DNA of 46,188 nucleotides from Clostridia bacterium (GCA_017511265.1 JAFWKV010000039.1:1-46188), one strand, 5' to 3'. Numbered from the stretch's first letter, positions 1 to 10,758 are shown. Made by a program: numbers and translations. The notes: generated by a model not told the origin, from the letters alone.

Positions 1-75
1 AATGTGTGTCATTTAAGCCCGTCCCCATTGACATTTAAGCCCGTCCCCATTGACACATCTCCGTCCCCAAAGACA
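1..75. repeat. GTCCCC-type repeat (two identical 22-bp units plus a partial unit)
   Basis: A 22-bp unit at 11-32 is repeated exactly at 33-54. A diverged third unit follows with the same CCGTCCCCA core (about 55-75). The core recurs in the palindromes at 6739-6952 and 16681-16778, so this is one member of a dispersed family. Such GTCCCC repeats resemble REP-type intergenic elements of Firmicutes; I infer that link from the motif only. The element continues to or past the window edge. Confidence 0.75.
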
Positions 76-127
76 GCAGGTTTTTTACCCAATCCTTAAA
101 ATCATCCCTTAAAATTCAAAAAAATAC

Positions 128-156
128 TTGCTATTTTTTAAATAATATTGTATTAT
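128..156 (+). promoter_or_regulatory. Predicted sigma-A promoter for the pilin-like/CpaE-like operon
   Basis: A -35 box TTGCTA (128-133) and a -10 box TATTAT (151-156) are separated by 17 bp. They lie about 60 bp upstream of the first gene, with no other gene between. Confidence 0.55.
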
Positions 157-215
157 ATAAAGGTATAGATTTGAAGCAATTTATGAAATATAATATATTG
201 AAAGGGGTTAAATTA

Positions 216-629
216 ATGAATAAAATTGCGAAAATTTTAATTTTATTAATAATTATTTTATTTATTTTGTGCCTATGTACAAGCTATGTACATGCAGCAA
301 CAACCCAAGTAATAGATAAAAATACGGAAAGTAAATTAGTAGAAATAAAAGAAAATGCAGCTAAATCACTAGAAGATTACCAACAAAAATATGGTTCTGA
401 GGCTTATGGATTTACTGCATATATACTAAATTTAGTTAGAATTTATAGTATTCCATTTGGATTTATAGGAATTACTATAAGTGCTATATATCAATACATA
501 ATAGGTATAAGACATTTGGAAAACAACGAAAGAGGATTAGTAATGATGGTTAGCTGTATAACTATCTTAGTAATATGCCAAATATTACCACTTGCATTTG
601 CAATTGTTGTAAAATTTGGAAGGGGGTAA
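216..629 (+). CDS. Small secreted two-TM protein, TrbC/VirB2 pilin-like
   Basis: The product is 137 aa. I chose the ATG at 216 because AAAGGGG sits 9 bp upstream; an in-frame TTG at 171 has no ribosome site. Residues 1-28 form a signal peptide ending in YVHA. A charged stretch follows, then two hydrophobic helices (about 68-92 and 105-130) separated by a short basic loop. This signal plus two-helix layout is that of TrbC/VirB2-type pilin subunits, but similar small membrane proteins exist outside type IV secretion systems. It lies 3 bp upstream of the CpaE-like gene and is surely co-transcribed with it. No other secretion or pilus component is visible, so pilin is a guess from architecture. 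Confidence 0.5.
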   Translation: MNKIAKILILLIIILFILCLCTSYVHAATTQVIDKNTESKLVEIKENAAKSLEDYQQKYGSEAYGFTAYILNLVRIYSIPFGFIGITISAIYQYIIGIRHLENNERGLVMMVSCITILVICQILPLAFAIVVKFGRG

Positions 630-632
630 CAA

Positions 633-2930
633 ATGAAAGTTTTATTTGCTGTTAATAATGAAGAAATATCAGAATCAATAGTAAAAAAATATCAAAAAAA
701 ATATAAAGAGATTATTTCATACAAAAATGTATACTATTTTAATGCAATTCTTAAAGAAATTCAAAAAGATAAAACTTACGATAGAATTATAGTGAGTGAA
801 GACTTAGAGCAATTTACTAATACGAGCTATGAACAAATGGACAAATTCATTTTTGAAAAATTAGATAGTATTAGTGATGAAGCATCAAACTCAAATGGTA
901 GAGATATACCAATTATTTTAATTTGTACAGAAAGAAGAAGCAAATCCGAAGAAATATTAGTAAAACTATTTGGAATAGGAATTTATAATGCAATAATTGG
1001 AAAAGACAGAAGTATAGATGAAGTTTGTAGACTAATATATAAACCTAGATTAAAAAAAGATGCAAAAACATATTATCAAATTGATTCAGATAATGTAAGT
1101 TATAAGGCAGAAAATGAAAATGATGTAAGTGAAGTTGAACTCCAAAATGTTCTAGCATACTTTAAAAAATTAGGAAATAATGAAGCAGCATACATTGAAA
1201 GTTATGATAGAATAGCGGCACAATATAATGATACACAACTAAAAATTATTAGTAGAGGCTTACCTTTAGGCGTAAGAGCAGTATTAGAAGAAAAATCGCC
1301 TAAATATCAGCAAGTAATGGCCTTTAATAAAGCTGTATCTGAAAATCTAAGAAAAAAGAAAGGAAAACAAGAAGACGGACTAAGTCAAACTCTATTAACA
1401 AATCCAAAACGTGCAAAAGTTTTAGATAAACCAATTATTGTTCCAACATCTATGAGAGCATCAGAAGATGTAAAAAAATTAACAAGAAAACCTAGCCCAA
1501 GACAACCAATAGAAGAAATAGAGGAAGTAGAACAACAGATACCACAAGCTAGAATTCCAAGAACTAATGAAGTAGAAAACAATAGAATCGAAGAAAATAT
1601 TCAAATAGAACCATTAGATAAAGAAACAATAGAACCAGAAAAACCAAAAAGAGGAAGAGGAAGGCCAAGAAAAAATCCATTACCAGTTGAAGAAGAAGTT
1701 ACAAAGCCAAAAAGGGGAAGAGGAAGACCAAAAAAGAATCCAACACCAGTTGAAATACCACAAGAACCTGAAATTGAAGAACCTTTTGTACTTCCACAAC
1801 CAGAAGAAATCGAAGAACCAGAAGAATTTACAACAGTTGAAAACAATACAATACTTCCAGGAATGGAAGATATGATTGATGATGAAGTAGAAGAATATAA
1901 TCCAATAGCTCAAAATGAAAATATTATGTCAAAACCACAACCAATAAGACCGATAGTACAAAGACAAAGCGAACCAATAAGACCTATAGTAGAACAACCA
2001 ATTACACAACCAGAAACAAGTTACGGATATTCTGAAAATAGCTATGTAGATTTAAGCAATGTATTACAAGGAAACAAAAGAATAGTTGCATTTGTCGGCA
2101 CAACTAAAAATGGAACATCATTTATTGTAAATAACTTAGCAGAAATGCTATCATCAACAGGAATAAATGTAGCTATTTTGGATACAACAAAAAATAGAAA
2201 TTCATTTTATATTTATACCAAGAACGAAGAAAATTTAAGAAGAACAGCGATGTCAAGTATAACCAATCTATCTAATGGAATAGCAAATGGAATAAAAGTA
2301 AATAGTAATTTGGCAGTATATACATCTCTACCAAATGAGAATGAAGGAATAGGAAATGTACAATCTGTCTTAGAAACACTTGCAAAGAGTCATACAATTG
2401 TATTAATTGATTGTGATTTCTATACTCCAAGAGGATATTTCTCAGCAGCTCAAGAATTATATTTAGTACAAACAATGGATGTATTAACAATACAACCACT
2501 TACAGCATTCTTAAAAGATCTTGTTGCTCAAAATATAATTGAAGAACAAAAAATTAGAGTTATAATCAATAAATATGTAAAAATAAGAGGAATTACTGAA
2601 AGAGAAATTATTGGAGGAATGGCATATTACAATGACCCTGCAATGACATATCAAACAGGATTATTTGATAAAGCGCTAGTTAAATATATAACAATACCTT
2701 TTGAAGAAGAAATATATACAAAATATTTACAAGGCTTAATTAATTGTGAGATATCTTTAAAAGGATACTCAAAAACGTTTATCCAAAATTTAAAACAACT
2801 AAGTGAAATGATATATCCTATGGCAACAGGTAAAGGAAATTATAGACCACCTGCATTAGGAAATAATGGCAATGGTGCATTTTCTAGTAATATGAACAAT
2901 ACTTTAGAACAAATGAAACGTAATTATTAA
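633..2930 (+). CDS. CpaE/TadZ-like protein with degenerate MinD-type ATPase domain and AT-hook-like repeats
   Basis: The product is 765 aa. Residues 1-135 look like a receiver-type alpha/beta fold (MKVLFAVNN..., RIIVSEDLE, IPIILICTE), as at the N-terminus of TadZ/CpaE proteins. Residues about 330-375 carry two copies of KPKRGRGRP(R/K)KNP, resembling AT hooks, inside a long Pro/Glu-rich linker. Residues about 480-745 have a MinD/ParA-like layout (RIVAFVGTTKNGTS, INVAILDTT, IVLIDCDFYTP). The P-loop reads TTKNGTS rather than KGGxGKT, so the catalytic lysine appears to be missing and ATP hydrolysis is doubtful. Family proteins position pili or secretion machines. The pilin-like gene upstream and a degenerate GGDEF gene downstream fit a surface-structure or signalling role. 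This is a family-level call only. Confidence 0.55.
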   Translation: MKVLFAVNNEEISESIVKKYQKKYKEIISYKNVYYFNAILKEIQKDKTYDRIIVSEDLEQFTNTSYEQMDKFIFEKLDSISDEASNSNGRDIPIILICTERRSKSEEILVKLFGIGIYNAIIGKDRSIDEVCRLIYKPRLKKDAKTYYQIDSDNVSYKAENENDVSEVELQNVLAYFKKLGNNEAAYIESYDRIAAQYNDTQLKIISRGLPLGVRAVLEEKSPKYQQVMAFNKAVSENLRKKKGKQEDGLSQTLLTNPKRAKVLDKPIIVPTSMRASEDVKKLTRKPSPRQPIEEIEEVEQQIPQARIPRTNEVENNRIEENIQIEPLDKETIEPEKPKRGRGRPRKNPLPVEEEVTKPKRGRGRPKKNPTPVEIPQEPEIEEPFVLPQPEEIEEPEEFTTVENNTILPGMEDMIDDEVEEYNPIAQNENIMSKPQPIRPIVQRQSEPIRPIVEQPITQPETSYGYSENSYVDLSNVLQGNKRIVAFVGTTKNGTSFIVNNLAEMLSSTGINVAILDTTKNRNSFYIYTKNEENLRRTAMSSITNLSNGIANGIKVNSNLAVYTSLPNENEGIGNVQSVLETLAKSHTIVLIDCDFYTPRGYFSAAQELYLVQTMDVLTIQPLTAFLKDLVAQNIIEEQKIRVIINKYVKIRGITEREIIGGMAYYNDPAMTYQTGLFDKALVKYITIPFEEEIYTKYLQGLINCEISLKGYSKTFIQNLKQLSEMIYPMATGKGNYRPPALGNNGNGAFSSNMNNTLEQMKRNY

Positions 2931-2950
2931 TATAAAATGGAGGGATAATA

Positions 2951-4075
2951 TTGATAGGATTAGCTATAGCAATAATTGTATTAGTTTTTGTTGTAGTAAT
3001 ATTAGTAATATATAATATGTCAATACACAAAAAAATACAAACATTCAATAATATTAATCAAAAAATAACTAGCTTAAATGTACTTCAAGATTTTATGAAT
3101 ACAATAGGTGAATACTCAAATGTTGACGATAAAATAAAAAAAATAAATGATATATTAATAGAAAAATACGAAATTAAATATTCAACAATAGTAGTATATG
3201 ATGGCACAGATTATATAGTAAAGGCATCAAATGTTGACTCTAAACACTGGGAATCACTAAAAAGATTACAAGAAGTGCCAATATTTCAAGACAGCATCAC
3301 AACTGCAACACCTAAATATATAACAGTAAATAATGAAGATGAAAGACTAGAATATCAAAAAACTGAATTCGGAAGAGCTAAATCTGCAATATTTTTCCCG
3401 CTAAATATAGATAATGTATATATAGGATATTGGATTATAGAAAGTGGAGTTCCTCATGATTTTGACAATGTAGATACAGCAATACTAGATGTAGTAAAAG
3501 ATAACATTGTTTCAGTATTAAAATCAGTTGTACATCAAAAAACATTAGAAACAATAGTAAGAAAAGATTTATTTACAGGATTATATTCAGAAGAATATTT
3601 ATATGGAGAAGGAAGAAAAATAATAGATAATTATACAACATCAACAATATGTATGTTTAAAATAATTAATCTAGAAGAAATAAATCAAAAATATAGCAGG
3701 GAACTTGGAAACAGAGTTGTAACAGAAGTTAGTAAATATATAAATGAAAATATTTCAGAAAATTATGTATTTGTAAGATATATGGGACCTAAATTTGCAA
3801 TTGCATTTTCAGGCGTAGAGGGAGATAGTGTTGCTTCATTTTTAAATGATATAAAAGAAAACATAGAAGAACTTGAAATATCTTTATATGATTACGAAGA
3901 ATACGATGAAGATGAAGAAAAAGAAATTGAAAAAATGAACCAAATAGCAATACCAAAATTAAACTTTGTTATTTCATCATATTACAAAGGCACAGCATTA
4001 GAAGAAGTATTAAAAAAATTAGAAGAATATTTGGATAATGCCAATCCTAATGAAAGTGATATAAATAGTATATAA
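2951..4075 (+). CDS. Membrane protein with GAF-like and degenerate GGDEF domains
   Basis: The product is 374 aa with a TTG start preceded by GGAGGGA at 5-bp spacing. One N-terminal TM helix (2-22) leads to a GAF-like domain (about 40-190). A diguanylate-cyclase-like domain (about 205-365) opens with DLFTGLYSEEYL, matching the family's DxLTGLxNRRxL. At the expected active site the sequence reads RYMGPKFAI instead of GGDEF, so cyclase activity is unlikely. Such domains can act as sensors or bind nucleotide without making it. An acidic insert (DYEEYDEDEEKEIE) follows. The gene lies 20 bp after the CpaE-like gene and 18 bp before ireB. Confidence 0.6.
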   Translation: MIGLAIAIIVLVFVVVILVIYNMSIHKKIQTFNNINQKITSLNVLQDFMNTIGEYSNVDDKIKKINDILIEKYEIKYSTIVVYDGTDYIVKASNVDSKHWESLKRLQEVPIFQDSITTATPKYITVNNEDERLEYQKTEFGRAKSAIFFPLNIDNVYIGYWIIESGVPHDFDNVDTAILDVVKDNIVSVLKSVVHQKTLETIVRKDLFTGLYSEEYLYGEGRKIIDNYTTSTICMFKIINLEEINQKYSRELGNRVVTEVSKYINENISENYVFVRYMGPKFAIAFSGVEGDSVASFLNDIKENIEELEISLYDYEEYDEDEEKEIEKMNQIAIPKLNFVISSYYKGTALEEVLKKLEEYLDNANPNESDINSI

Positions 4076-4093
4076 AAAGGAGGCTTGAAATTT

Positions 4094-4354
4094 ATGGATT
4101 TTGATAAAACTATGAGTTTTGAAGTAGAAAGAGACAGAAATGTTAAAGCAAAAGAAATATTAAAAGAAGTTCACCAAGCATTAGTTGAAAAAGGATATAA
4201 TCCTATCAACCAAATAGTTGGATATATCTTATCTGGAGATCCAACATATATAACAAGTCATAATGATGCAAGAAATAAAATAAGAGCAATAGAGAGAGAC
4301 GAATTACTAGAAAAAATGGTAAAAAATTATATAGGATTAGATGAAGAAGATTAA
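4094..4354 (+). CDS. ireB: IreB family regulatory phosphoprotein (UPF0297/YrzL)
   Basis: The product is 86 aa. ATG 4094 is chosen over the in-frame TTG at 4085 because the AAAGGAGG site ends only 1-2 bp before that TTG but about 10 bp before this ATG. The core [18 protein letters not shown] followed by [14 protein letters not shown] is diagnostic of IreB. In Enterococcus IreB is a substrate of the PASTA kinase IreK and affects cephalosporin resistance. It overlaps the region just before ruvX, as in many Firmicutes (ireB-ruvX-yrzB). It is complete and near the usual length. Confidence 0.93.
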   Translation: MDFDKTMSFEVERDRNVKAKEILKEVHQALVEKGYNPINQIVGYILSGDPTYITSHNDARNKIRAIERDELLEKMVKNYIGLDEED

Positions 4355-4355
4355 T

Positions 4356-4796
4356 ATGAGAATATTAGGAATAGATTATGGAGATGCAAGGTGTGGAATA
4401 GCAATAACAGATGCCTTAAACATAACTGCACAAGGGCTGGAAACGATACACTGTGAAGGGTCAGACAAGATAATACTAAAAAGACTAGATGAAATTCTAA
4501 GCCAATATGAAGTTGATACAATTGTAGTTGGAATGCCATTTAATATGAATGGAACAAAAACAGAAAGAGCAGAAAAAACAGAAAAATTTATACACAAATT
4601 AAAATGCAAATATAACACAAAAAAAATAGAAAGTATAGATGAAAGACTAACAACTGTTTCAGCACATAAAACAATGAACTTTTTAGGAGTTAATAAGAAT
4701 AAAAAGAAAAATATAGTAGATACTATATCTGCAGTTTATATTTTGGAAACATATTTAAATAAATTAAAAAAAACATTGCAAAATGAAGAAAAGTAG
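4356..4796 (+). CDS. ruvX: Putative pre-16S rRNA nuclease / Holliday junction resolvase-like (YqgF)
   Basis: The product is 146 aa. ATG 4356 gives the family N-terminus MRILGIDYGDARCGIA; an ATG at 4341 inside ireB would add five residues with no better ribosome site. RNase H-like motifs are present: GIDYGDARCG near the start, VDTIVVGMPFNMNGT at about residues 50-65, and IESIDERLTT with the conserved Asp-Glu-Arg. DTISAVYILETYL closes the fold. The family matures the 5' end of 16S rRNA, and a Holliday-junction role has also been proposed. It begins 2 bp after the ireB stop. Confidence 0.93.
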   Translation: MRILGIDYGDARCGIAITDALNITAQGLETIHCEGSDKIILKRLDEILSQYEVDTIVVGMPFNMNGTKTERAEKTEKFIHKLKCKYNTKKIESIDERLTTVSAHKTMNFLGVNKNKKKNIVDTISAVYILETYLNKLKKTLQNEEK

Positions 4797-4851
4797 TGTA
4801 TTATGTTTTTAATGTTAAAAATAAATTTTAACAAACGAAAGGAGAAAAATA

Positions 4852-5160
4852 ATGGACGAAAATTTAAATGAAGAATTAGACAATGTAATAGTTCTAAACG
4901 ACGAAGATGGAAATGAAGTAAACTTTGAATTTTTAGACTTAATAGAATTAGAAGGAGAAGAATATGTAGTATTATTACCAATGTCTGACGAAGGAGAAGA
5001 AGATGAGGGTGAAGTTGTAATACTTAAAGTTGAAGACACAGACGAAGAATCAGAAGAAGAATCTTACGTAAGTGTTGACGATGAAGATACATTAAATGAA
5101 GTATTTCAAATATTTAAAGAAAAATTTAAAGACGAATTTAATTTTGTAGATGAAGATTAA
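4852..5160 (+). CDS. yrzB: DUF1292 acidic protein (UPF0473/YrzB)
   Basis: The product is 102 aa and very acidic. The signature IVLNDEDGNEVNFEFLDLIELEGEEYVVLLP matches DUF1292. ATG 4852 follows AAAGGAG at 8-bp spacing. The family's biochemical role is unknown to me. It completes the ireB-ruvX-yrzB set and is followed by a terminator, so it is probably the last gene of the operon that starts near position 156. Confidence 0.9.
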   Translation: MDENLNEELDNVIVLNDEDGNEVNFEFLDLIELEGEEYVVLLPMSDEGEEDEGEVVILKVEDTDEESEEESYVSVDDEDTLNEVFQIFKEKFKDEFNFVDED

Positions 5161-5170
5161 TATAATAAAA

Positions 5171-5198
5171 AAGGCTACTAACTACAAGTAGTCTTTTT
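5171..5198 (+). terminator. Rho-independent terminator after yrzB
   Basis: A 9-bp stem pairs AAGGCTACT (5171-5179) with AGTAGTCTT (5187-5195), with one G-T pair and a 7-nt loop, and continues into a T run. It starts 10 bp after the yrzB stop. Confidence 0.8.
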
Positions 5199-5218
5199 AA
5201 ATATAGGAGGAGAAACAA

Positions 5219-5695
5219 ATGAAAAATTTTTCAACATGGTTATTAGTAATGTTTATAGTAATGTTTTGGGTATTTAGAATGATTGTGGCATTAACATCAG
5301 AATTAGGAATTGACTTTGGTGGAATTGTACCACTAGATATGACTACAGAGGTAATACTATTATTTACAGTATTATTAAGTTTAATATTTATAATAAAAAG
5401 AAACATTATAGGTGGATTAATATACTTATTAACTTATGGACTATATTTTGGAAAATCACTACTTGACAATGTAATGTCAATAACATCAAGTGGACTAACA
5501 GTTGGAAACAGTTTAAATGCATTTGTAGCATTAATTGGCATATTACTTCCAGTTATTGTATTAATAGATTTATTATTAGACAGAAATAGAAAATTAAACC
5601 CTGTAGATAAAAAAACAGACTGGTACTATAAAGACGACAAATATGATAGAGAAATGGATGACAGAGCAGACAAAAATAATTATAGAACACTATAA
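5219..5695 (+). CDS. Four-TM membrane protein of unknown function
   Basis: The product is 158 aa. ATG 5219 follows ATAGGAGGAG at good spacing. Hydrophobic segments lie at about residues 5-25, 42-60, 63-83 and 98-120. The C-terminal 35 residues are strongly charged (DRNRKLNPVDKKTDWYYKDDKYDREMDD...) and probably cytoplasmic. I recognise no domain. It lies between the yrzB terminator and trpS (30 bp upstream), so it may be co-transcribed with trpS. Confidence 0.7.
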   Translation: MKNFSTWLLVMFIVMFWVFRMIVALTSELGIDFGGIVPLDMTTEVILLFTVLLSLIFIIKRNIIGGLIYLLTYGLYFGKSLLDNVMSITSSGLTVGNSLNAFVALIGILLPVIVLIDLLLDRNRKLNPVDKKTDWYYKDDKYDREMDDRADKNNYRTL

Positions 5696-5725
5696 CTCAT
5701 ATAATAAAGCAAGGAGAGGAAGGCA

Positions 5726-6738
5726 ATGGATAAAAAAAGAATATTAACAGGAGATAGGCCAACAGGAAAATTACATATAGGACATTATTTTGGATCACTA
5801 AAAAAGAGAGTAGAATTACAAGAAAATCCAAACTATGATCCATATATATTAATAGCAGATGTGCAAGCATTAACAGATAATTTCAACAATCCAGAAAAAG
5901 TAAGAAAAAATGTAAGAGAAGTAGCAATTGATTACCTATCAGTTGGAATTGACCCAAAAAGAACAACAATATATATACAATCAATGATACCAGAGGTAGC
6001 AGAACTTACTGTATTTTATTCAAACTTAGTTACAATAGCAAGGCTTCAAAGAAATCCTACAGTAAAAACAGAAATAGCCCAAAAGCGAGAACTATTTGGA
6101 GAAAGTGTAACTTATGGTTTTTTAGGGTATCCTGTAAGCCAAGCTGCAGATATAACCGCATTTGAAGGCAAGCTTGTTCCAGTAGGAGAAGACCAATTGC
6201 CACTAATTGAACAATGTAGAGAAATAGTAAGAAAATTTAATAGCATTTATGGAGATATATTGATTGAGCCAGAAGCAGTATTATCTAGTGAAAAAAGAAT
6301 AAAAGGATTAGATGGAAATGAAAAAATGGGAAAATCACTAGGAAATGCAATATATCTTTCAGACAGTGAAGAAGAAATCAATAAAAAAGTAATGAGCGCA
6401 GTAACAGACCCAAATAGAATAAAAAAAGACGACAAAGGAAATCCTGATATATGCATGGTATATTATTACCATAAATTATTTAGCACAGATGAAGAAGTAA
6501 AAACAGTATGTGAGGAATGCAAAGCAGGAAAACGTGGATGTGTTGGCTGCAAAAAGCAACTATCACAAAACATCATAAATGAATTAAAACCAATTAGAGA
6601 AAAAAGAGCATATTATGAGGCTCATCCAGAAGAAGTAGACCACATACTAATAGAAGGAACAAAAAAGGCGCAAGCAGTTGCTAAAGAAACTATGAAAAAA
6701 GTTAAAAAAGCAATGAAATTAGATTATTTTAAAGAATG

Positions 6739-6739
<1 letters not shown>
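5726..6739 (+). CDS. trpS: Tryptophanyl-tRNA synthetase
   Basis: The product is 337 aa, the usual length. It charges tRNA-Trp with tryptophan in the cytoplasm. The class I signature appears as RPTGKLHIGHYFGS near residues 11-24, and the KMSKS loop as GNEKMGKSLGNAI around residue 200. GEDQLPLIEQCREI is also typical. A cysteine cluster (CEECKAGKRGCVGCKKQ, about 258-276), seen in a subset of bacterial TrpS, could bind metal. ATG 5726 follows AAGGAGAGG. Confidence 0.97.
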
Positions 6740-8238
<1,499 letters not shown>

Positions 8239-8262
8239 AGTAAAAAAAATATAAACTTTTGT

Positions 8263-8291
8263 TTGACATTCGAATGTTTGTGTGATATGAT
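8263..8291 (+). promoter_or_regulatory. lexA promoter with overlapping 12-bp palindrome (candidate SOS operator)
   Basis: A consensus -35 TTGACA (8263-8268) and a -10 TATGAT (8286-8291) are 17 bp apart. The perfect palindrome ACATTCGAATGT (8266-8277) covers the end of the -35 and part of the spacer. LexA usually represses its own gene from such a site. The sequence differs from the Bacillus box (CGAACN4GTTCG), so its identity as the LexA site is inferred from position. Confidence 0.7.
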
Positions 8292-8322
8292 GATGGCAAA
8301 ATAAAAAGAGGGAGAGATGAAA

Positions 8323-8973
8323 ATGGGAAGAAGACCTTCAGAAATCAATAAAAGAGAGAAAGCAATACTAAAATTTATTGAAAAACAAATAATGACAGAT
8401 GGTTATCCACCATCAGTAAGAGAAATCGGAACAGCAGTAGGACTAAGCTCAACAGCAACAGTACATGGATACTTAGAAAAATTAGAACAAAAGGGATATA
8501 TCAAAAAACAAGATAAAAAAGGAAGAACATTAAAACTATTAAAAGGCGCTGGAGGAGAAACAAAAATAAAATCTAGCAAAGACTTTTATACACAAAAAGA
8601 ATTAGTTGATGTTCCAATAGTTGGTAAAATTACAGCAGGAGAACCTATTTTAGCAGTTGAAAACATTACAGACACATTCCCAATACCAATAGACTTTGTA
8701 GGAAACTCAGAGAGTTTTATGCTTACAGTTAGAGGAGAAAGTATGATAGAAGCAGGAATATTAGATGGAGACTATATTCTTGTAAAAAAACAAAGTGACG
8801 CACGTAATGGAGAAATAGTAGTTGCGCTAATTGAAGATGAAGCAACAGTTAAAACTTTTTATAAAGAAAAAGACCATATACGCCTTCAGCCAGAAAATTC
8901 TAGCATGGACCCTATAATAGTACCAACATGTGAAATATTAGGAAAAGTAGCAGGTGTATTTAGAAAAATGTAA
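8323..8973 (+). CDS. lexA: LexA SOS repressor
   Basis: The product is 216 aa. ATG 8323 is preferred over ATG 8317 on spacing from the GAGGGAG site. Residues 1-70 form the winged helix ([50 protein letters not shown]). The self-cleavage Ala-Gly is at residues 105-106 (KITAGEP), the catalytic Ser at 140 ([13 protein letters not shown]) and the Lys at 177 (ATVKTF). All parts for RecA-stimulated autocleavage are present. The upstream promoter carries a palindrome suited to autoregulation. The gene is followed closely by the GH18 gene. Confidence 0.97.
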   Translation: MGRRPSEINKREKAILKFIEKQIMTDGYPPSVREIGTAVGLSSTATVHGYLEKLEQKGYIKKQDKKGRTLKLLKGAGGETKIKSSKDFYTQKELVDVPIVGKITAGEPILAVENITDTFPIPIDFVGNSESFMLTVRGESMIEAGILDGDYILVKKQSDARNGEIVVALIEDEATVKTFYKEKDHIRLQPENSSMDPIIVPTCEILGKVAGVFRKM

Positions 8974-9010
8974 TTTTGCTATATAATAAATGTATTTAAG
9001 GAGATAATTA

Positions 9011-10690
9011 ATGGGCAGAAGAGAAAATAGAGAAGCAACTGCAAAATCAAAATTATTAATAAAAATACTAATAGTAGTAGTTGCTATTATTATAATAACA
9101 TTTATAGGACTAAAAATATATAATAACATACGAAATGCAAGACCCAATAATGCAAATTTAGTAATAAACAACAACAATGTAACCTCAAAATTAAAAAAGG
9201 ATGTAATAATAGAAAATGATACAGTCTACCTTTCTCAAGAAGACATAAAAAACTTTTTTGATAAATACATATATAAAGATGAAGAAACAAATCAAATAAT
9301 CACAACTTACGAAAAGAAAATTGCAGCATTAAAATTAGACAGTAAAAAAGTAACAATAAATGGAGCAGAAAAACAAATCAATTCACAACTAAAACAAGAA
9401 AATGACACAATATATTTACCAATGACAGAGCTAGACGATGTATATAATGTAGAAATTACATATAATAATAACACAAATTTTGTAACAATGGACTCACTTG
9501 ATAGAGAGCAAGTAAAAGCTTATGCTTCAAAAAATTTAAGTGTAAAAGAAAAACCAAGTGCATTTTCATGGATGACAGATAAAGTAAATAAAGGCAATTG
9601 GCTAATATTTGCATCAGACGCAAATGATGGATGGGCAAAAGTTCGCACGCAAAATGGCAAAGTTGGATATGTAAAAAAAGACAAATTAGCCAATTTTGAT
9701 ACAGTCAGAGAAAACATGAAAGAAGAAAAACAAATAGAAGGCAATGTAAATATTGCATGGGACTATTTTTCAGAATACAAACAAGCACCAAACAGAAATG
9801 GCACAAAAATTGATGGTATTAATGTAGTATCACCAGCATTCTTTATGGTTAATTCTAAAGGAGAATATCATGAAAATATAGGCAAAAATGGTGAAGCATA
9901 CATAGAATGGGCAAAATCAAATGGTTATAAAGTATGGCCAATGCTATCATCAAATTCAAATGACGGTATAGACGTTAGATCTGAGATATTAAATAGCTAT
10001 GAAAAAAGGCAAAAACTAATAGAAGTTATTGTTGATTCATGCGTAAAATATAAATTAGATGGTATAAATATTGATTTTGAGTATATGTATGAAAAGGACA
10101 AAGATGTTTTTTCAAGATTTATAATAGAACTAGAGCCACGAATGAGTGAAATAGGAGCAGTTTTATCTGTTGATGTTACTGCACCAGATGGAGCACCGAC
10201 TTGGTCAATGTGTTTTGACAGAAATGTTATAGGAGACGTTGCTGATTATATTATATTTATGGCTTATGACCAAAATTCAGGTAAAAAAGTTGGTACTGGA
10301 GCTGGATACAATTGGGTAGAAACTAACTTGAAAAAATTTATTGAAACAGAAGAAATTAAACCTGAAAAAATTGTATTAGCGTGTGCATTTTACTCAAGAT
10401 TATGGACTGAAAACGGAGATGATATTTCTAGCAATATTGTAAACATGAAAGACATTAACAAAGCTATACCTTCAAATGTTGAAAAAAAGTGGGATGATAC
10501 ACTTAAACAAGATTATGTTGAATACACAGAAAAGAATGCTACTAAAAAAATGTGGATTGAAGATGAAAAGTCAATTAAAGAAAAATTAAATTTAATTTCA
10601 CAATATAAACTTGGTGGAATTGCTTCTTGGGAAATAGACAGAGCTTCAAATGAGATTTGGGACATAATCAAAAGTGGATTAAATAAGTAA
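9011..10690 (+). CDS. Membrane-anchored GH18 glycoside hydrolase with copper-amine-oxidase-like and SH3-like domains
   Basis: The product is 559 aa. ATG 9011 follows AAGGAG. A signal anchor lies at about residues 16-38. Residues 60-160 resemble the copper amine oxidase N-terminal-like domain (DTVYLSQEDIKNFF, DTIYLPMTELDDVYN). Residues 175-225 resemble a bacterial SH3 domain (GWAKVRTQNGKVGYVKKDKL). Residues 245-555 are a GH18 barrel. The motif DGINIDFE (350-357) places the catalytic Glu at 357. GIASWEIDRASNEIWDII is typical of SleL/YdhD-like cortex or peptidoglycan hydrolases. It probably cleaves cell-wall or spore-cortex glycan outside the membrane. A strong terminator follows. Confidence 0.88.
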   Translation: MGRRENREATAKSKLLIKILIVVVAIIIITFIGLKIYNNIRNARPNNANLVINNNNVTSKLKKDVIIENDTVYLSQEDIKNFFDKYIYKDEETNQIITTYEKKIAALKLDSKKVTINGAEKQINSQLKQENDTIYLPMTELDDVYNVEITYNNNTNFVTMDSLDREQVKAYASKNLSVKEKPSAFSWMTDKVNKGNWLIFASDANDGWAKVRTQNGKVGYVKKDKLANFDTVRENMKEEKQIEGNVNIAWDYFSEYKQAPNRNGTKIDGINVVSPAFFMVNSKGEYHENIGKNGEAYIEWAKSNGYKVWPMLSSNSNDGIDVRSEILNSYEKRQKLIEVIVDSCVKYKLDGINIDFEYMYEKDKDVFSRFIIELEPRMSEIGAVLSVDVTAPDGAPTWSMCFDRNVIGDVADYIIFMAYDQNSGKKVGTGAGYNWVETNLKKFIETEEIKPEKIVLACAFYSRLWTENGDDISSNIVNMKDINKAIPSNVEKKWDDTLKQDYVEYTEKNATKKMWIEDEKSIKEKLNLISQYKLGGIASWEIDRASNEIWDIIKSGLNK

Positions 10691-10746
10691 ACACAATAAA
10701 AGATGTTTTATAATTGGAATTATAGAACATCTTTTATTGTGTTTTT
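10691..10746 (+). terminator. Strong rho-independent terminator after the GH18 gene
   Basis: A 25-bp stem with one mismatch pairs 10691-10715 with 10718-10742 around a 2-nt loop and runs into TTTTT. It begins directly after the TAA stop. The A run on the other side could let it act in both directions. Confidence 0.85.
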
Positions 10747-10758
10747 GTAAGTGAATTC

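Noticed and set aside
1..75. CRISPR-like array from the repeated 22-bp units
   Set aside because: The units are directly adjacent with no spacers, and the core recurs elsewhere as palindromes; no cas genes are present.
1385..1913. Several minus-strand frames rich in Ser, Gly and Phe
   Set aside because: They mirror the Pro/Glu-rich linker and AT-hook repeats of the CpaE-like gene.
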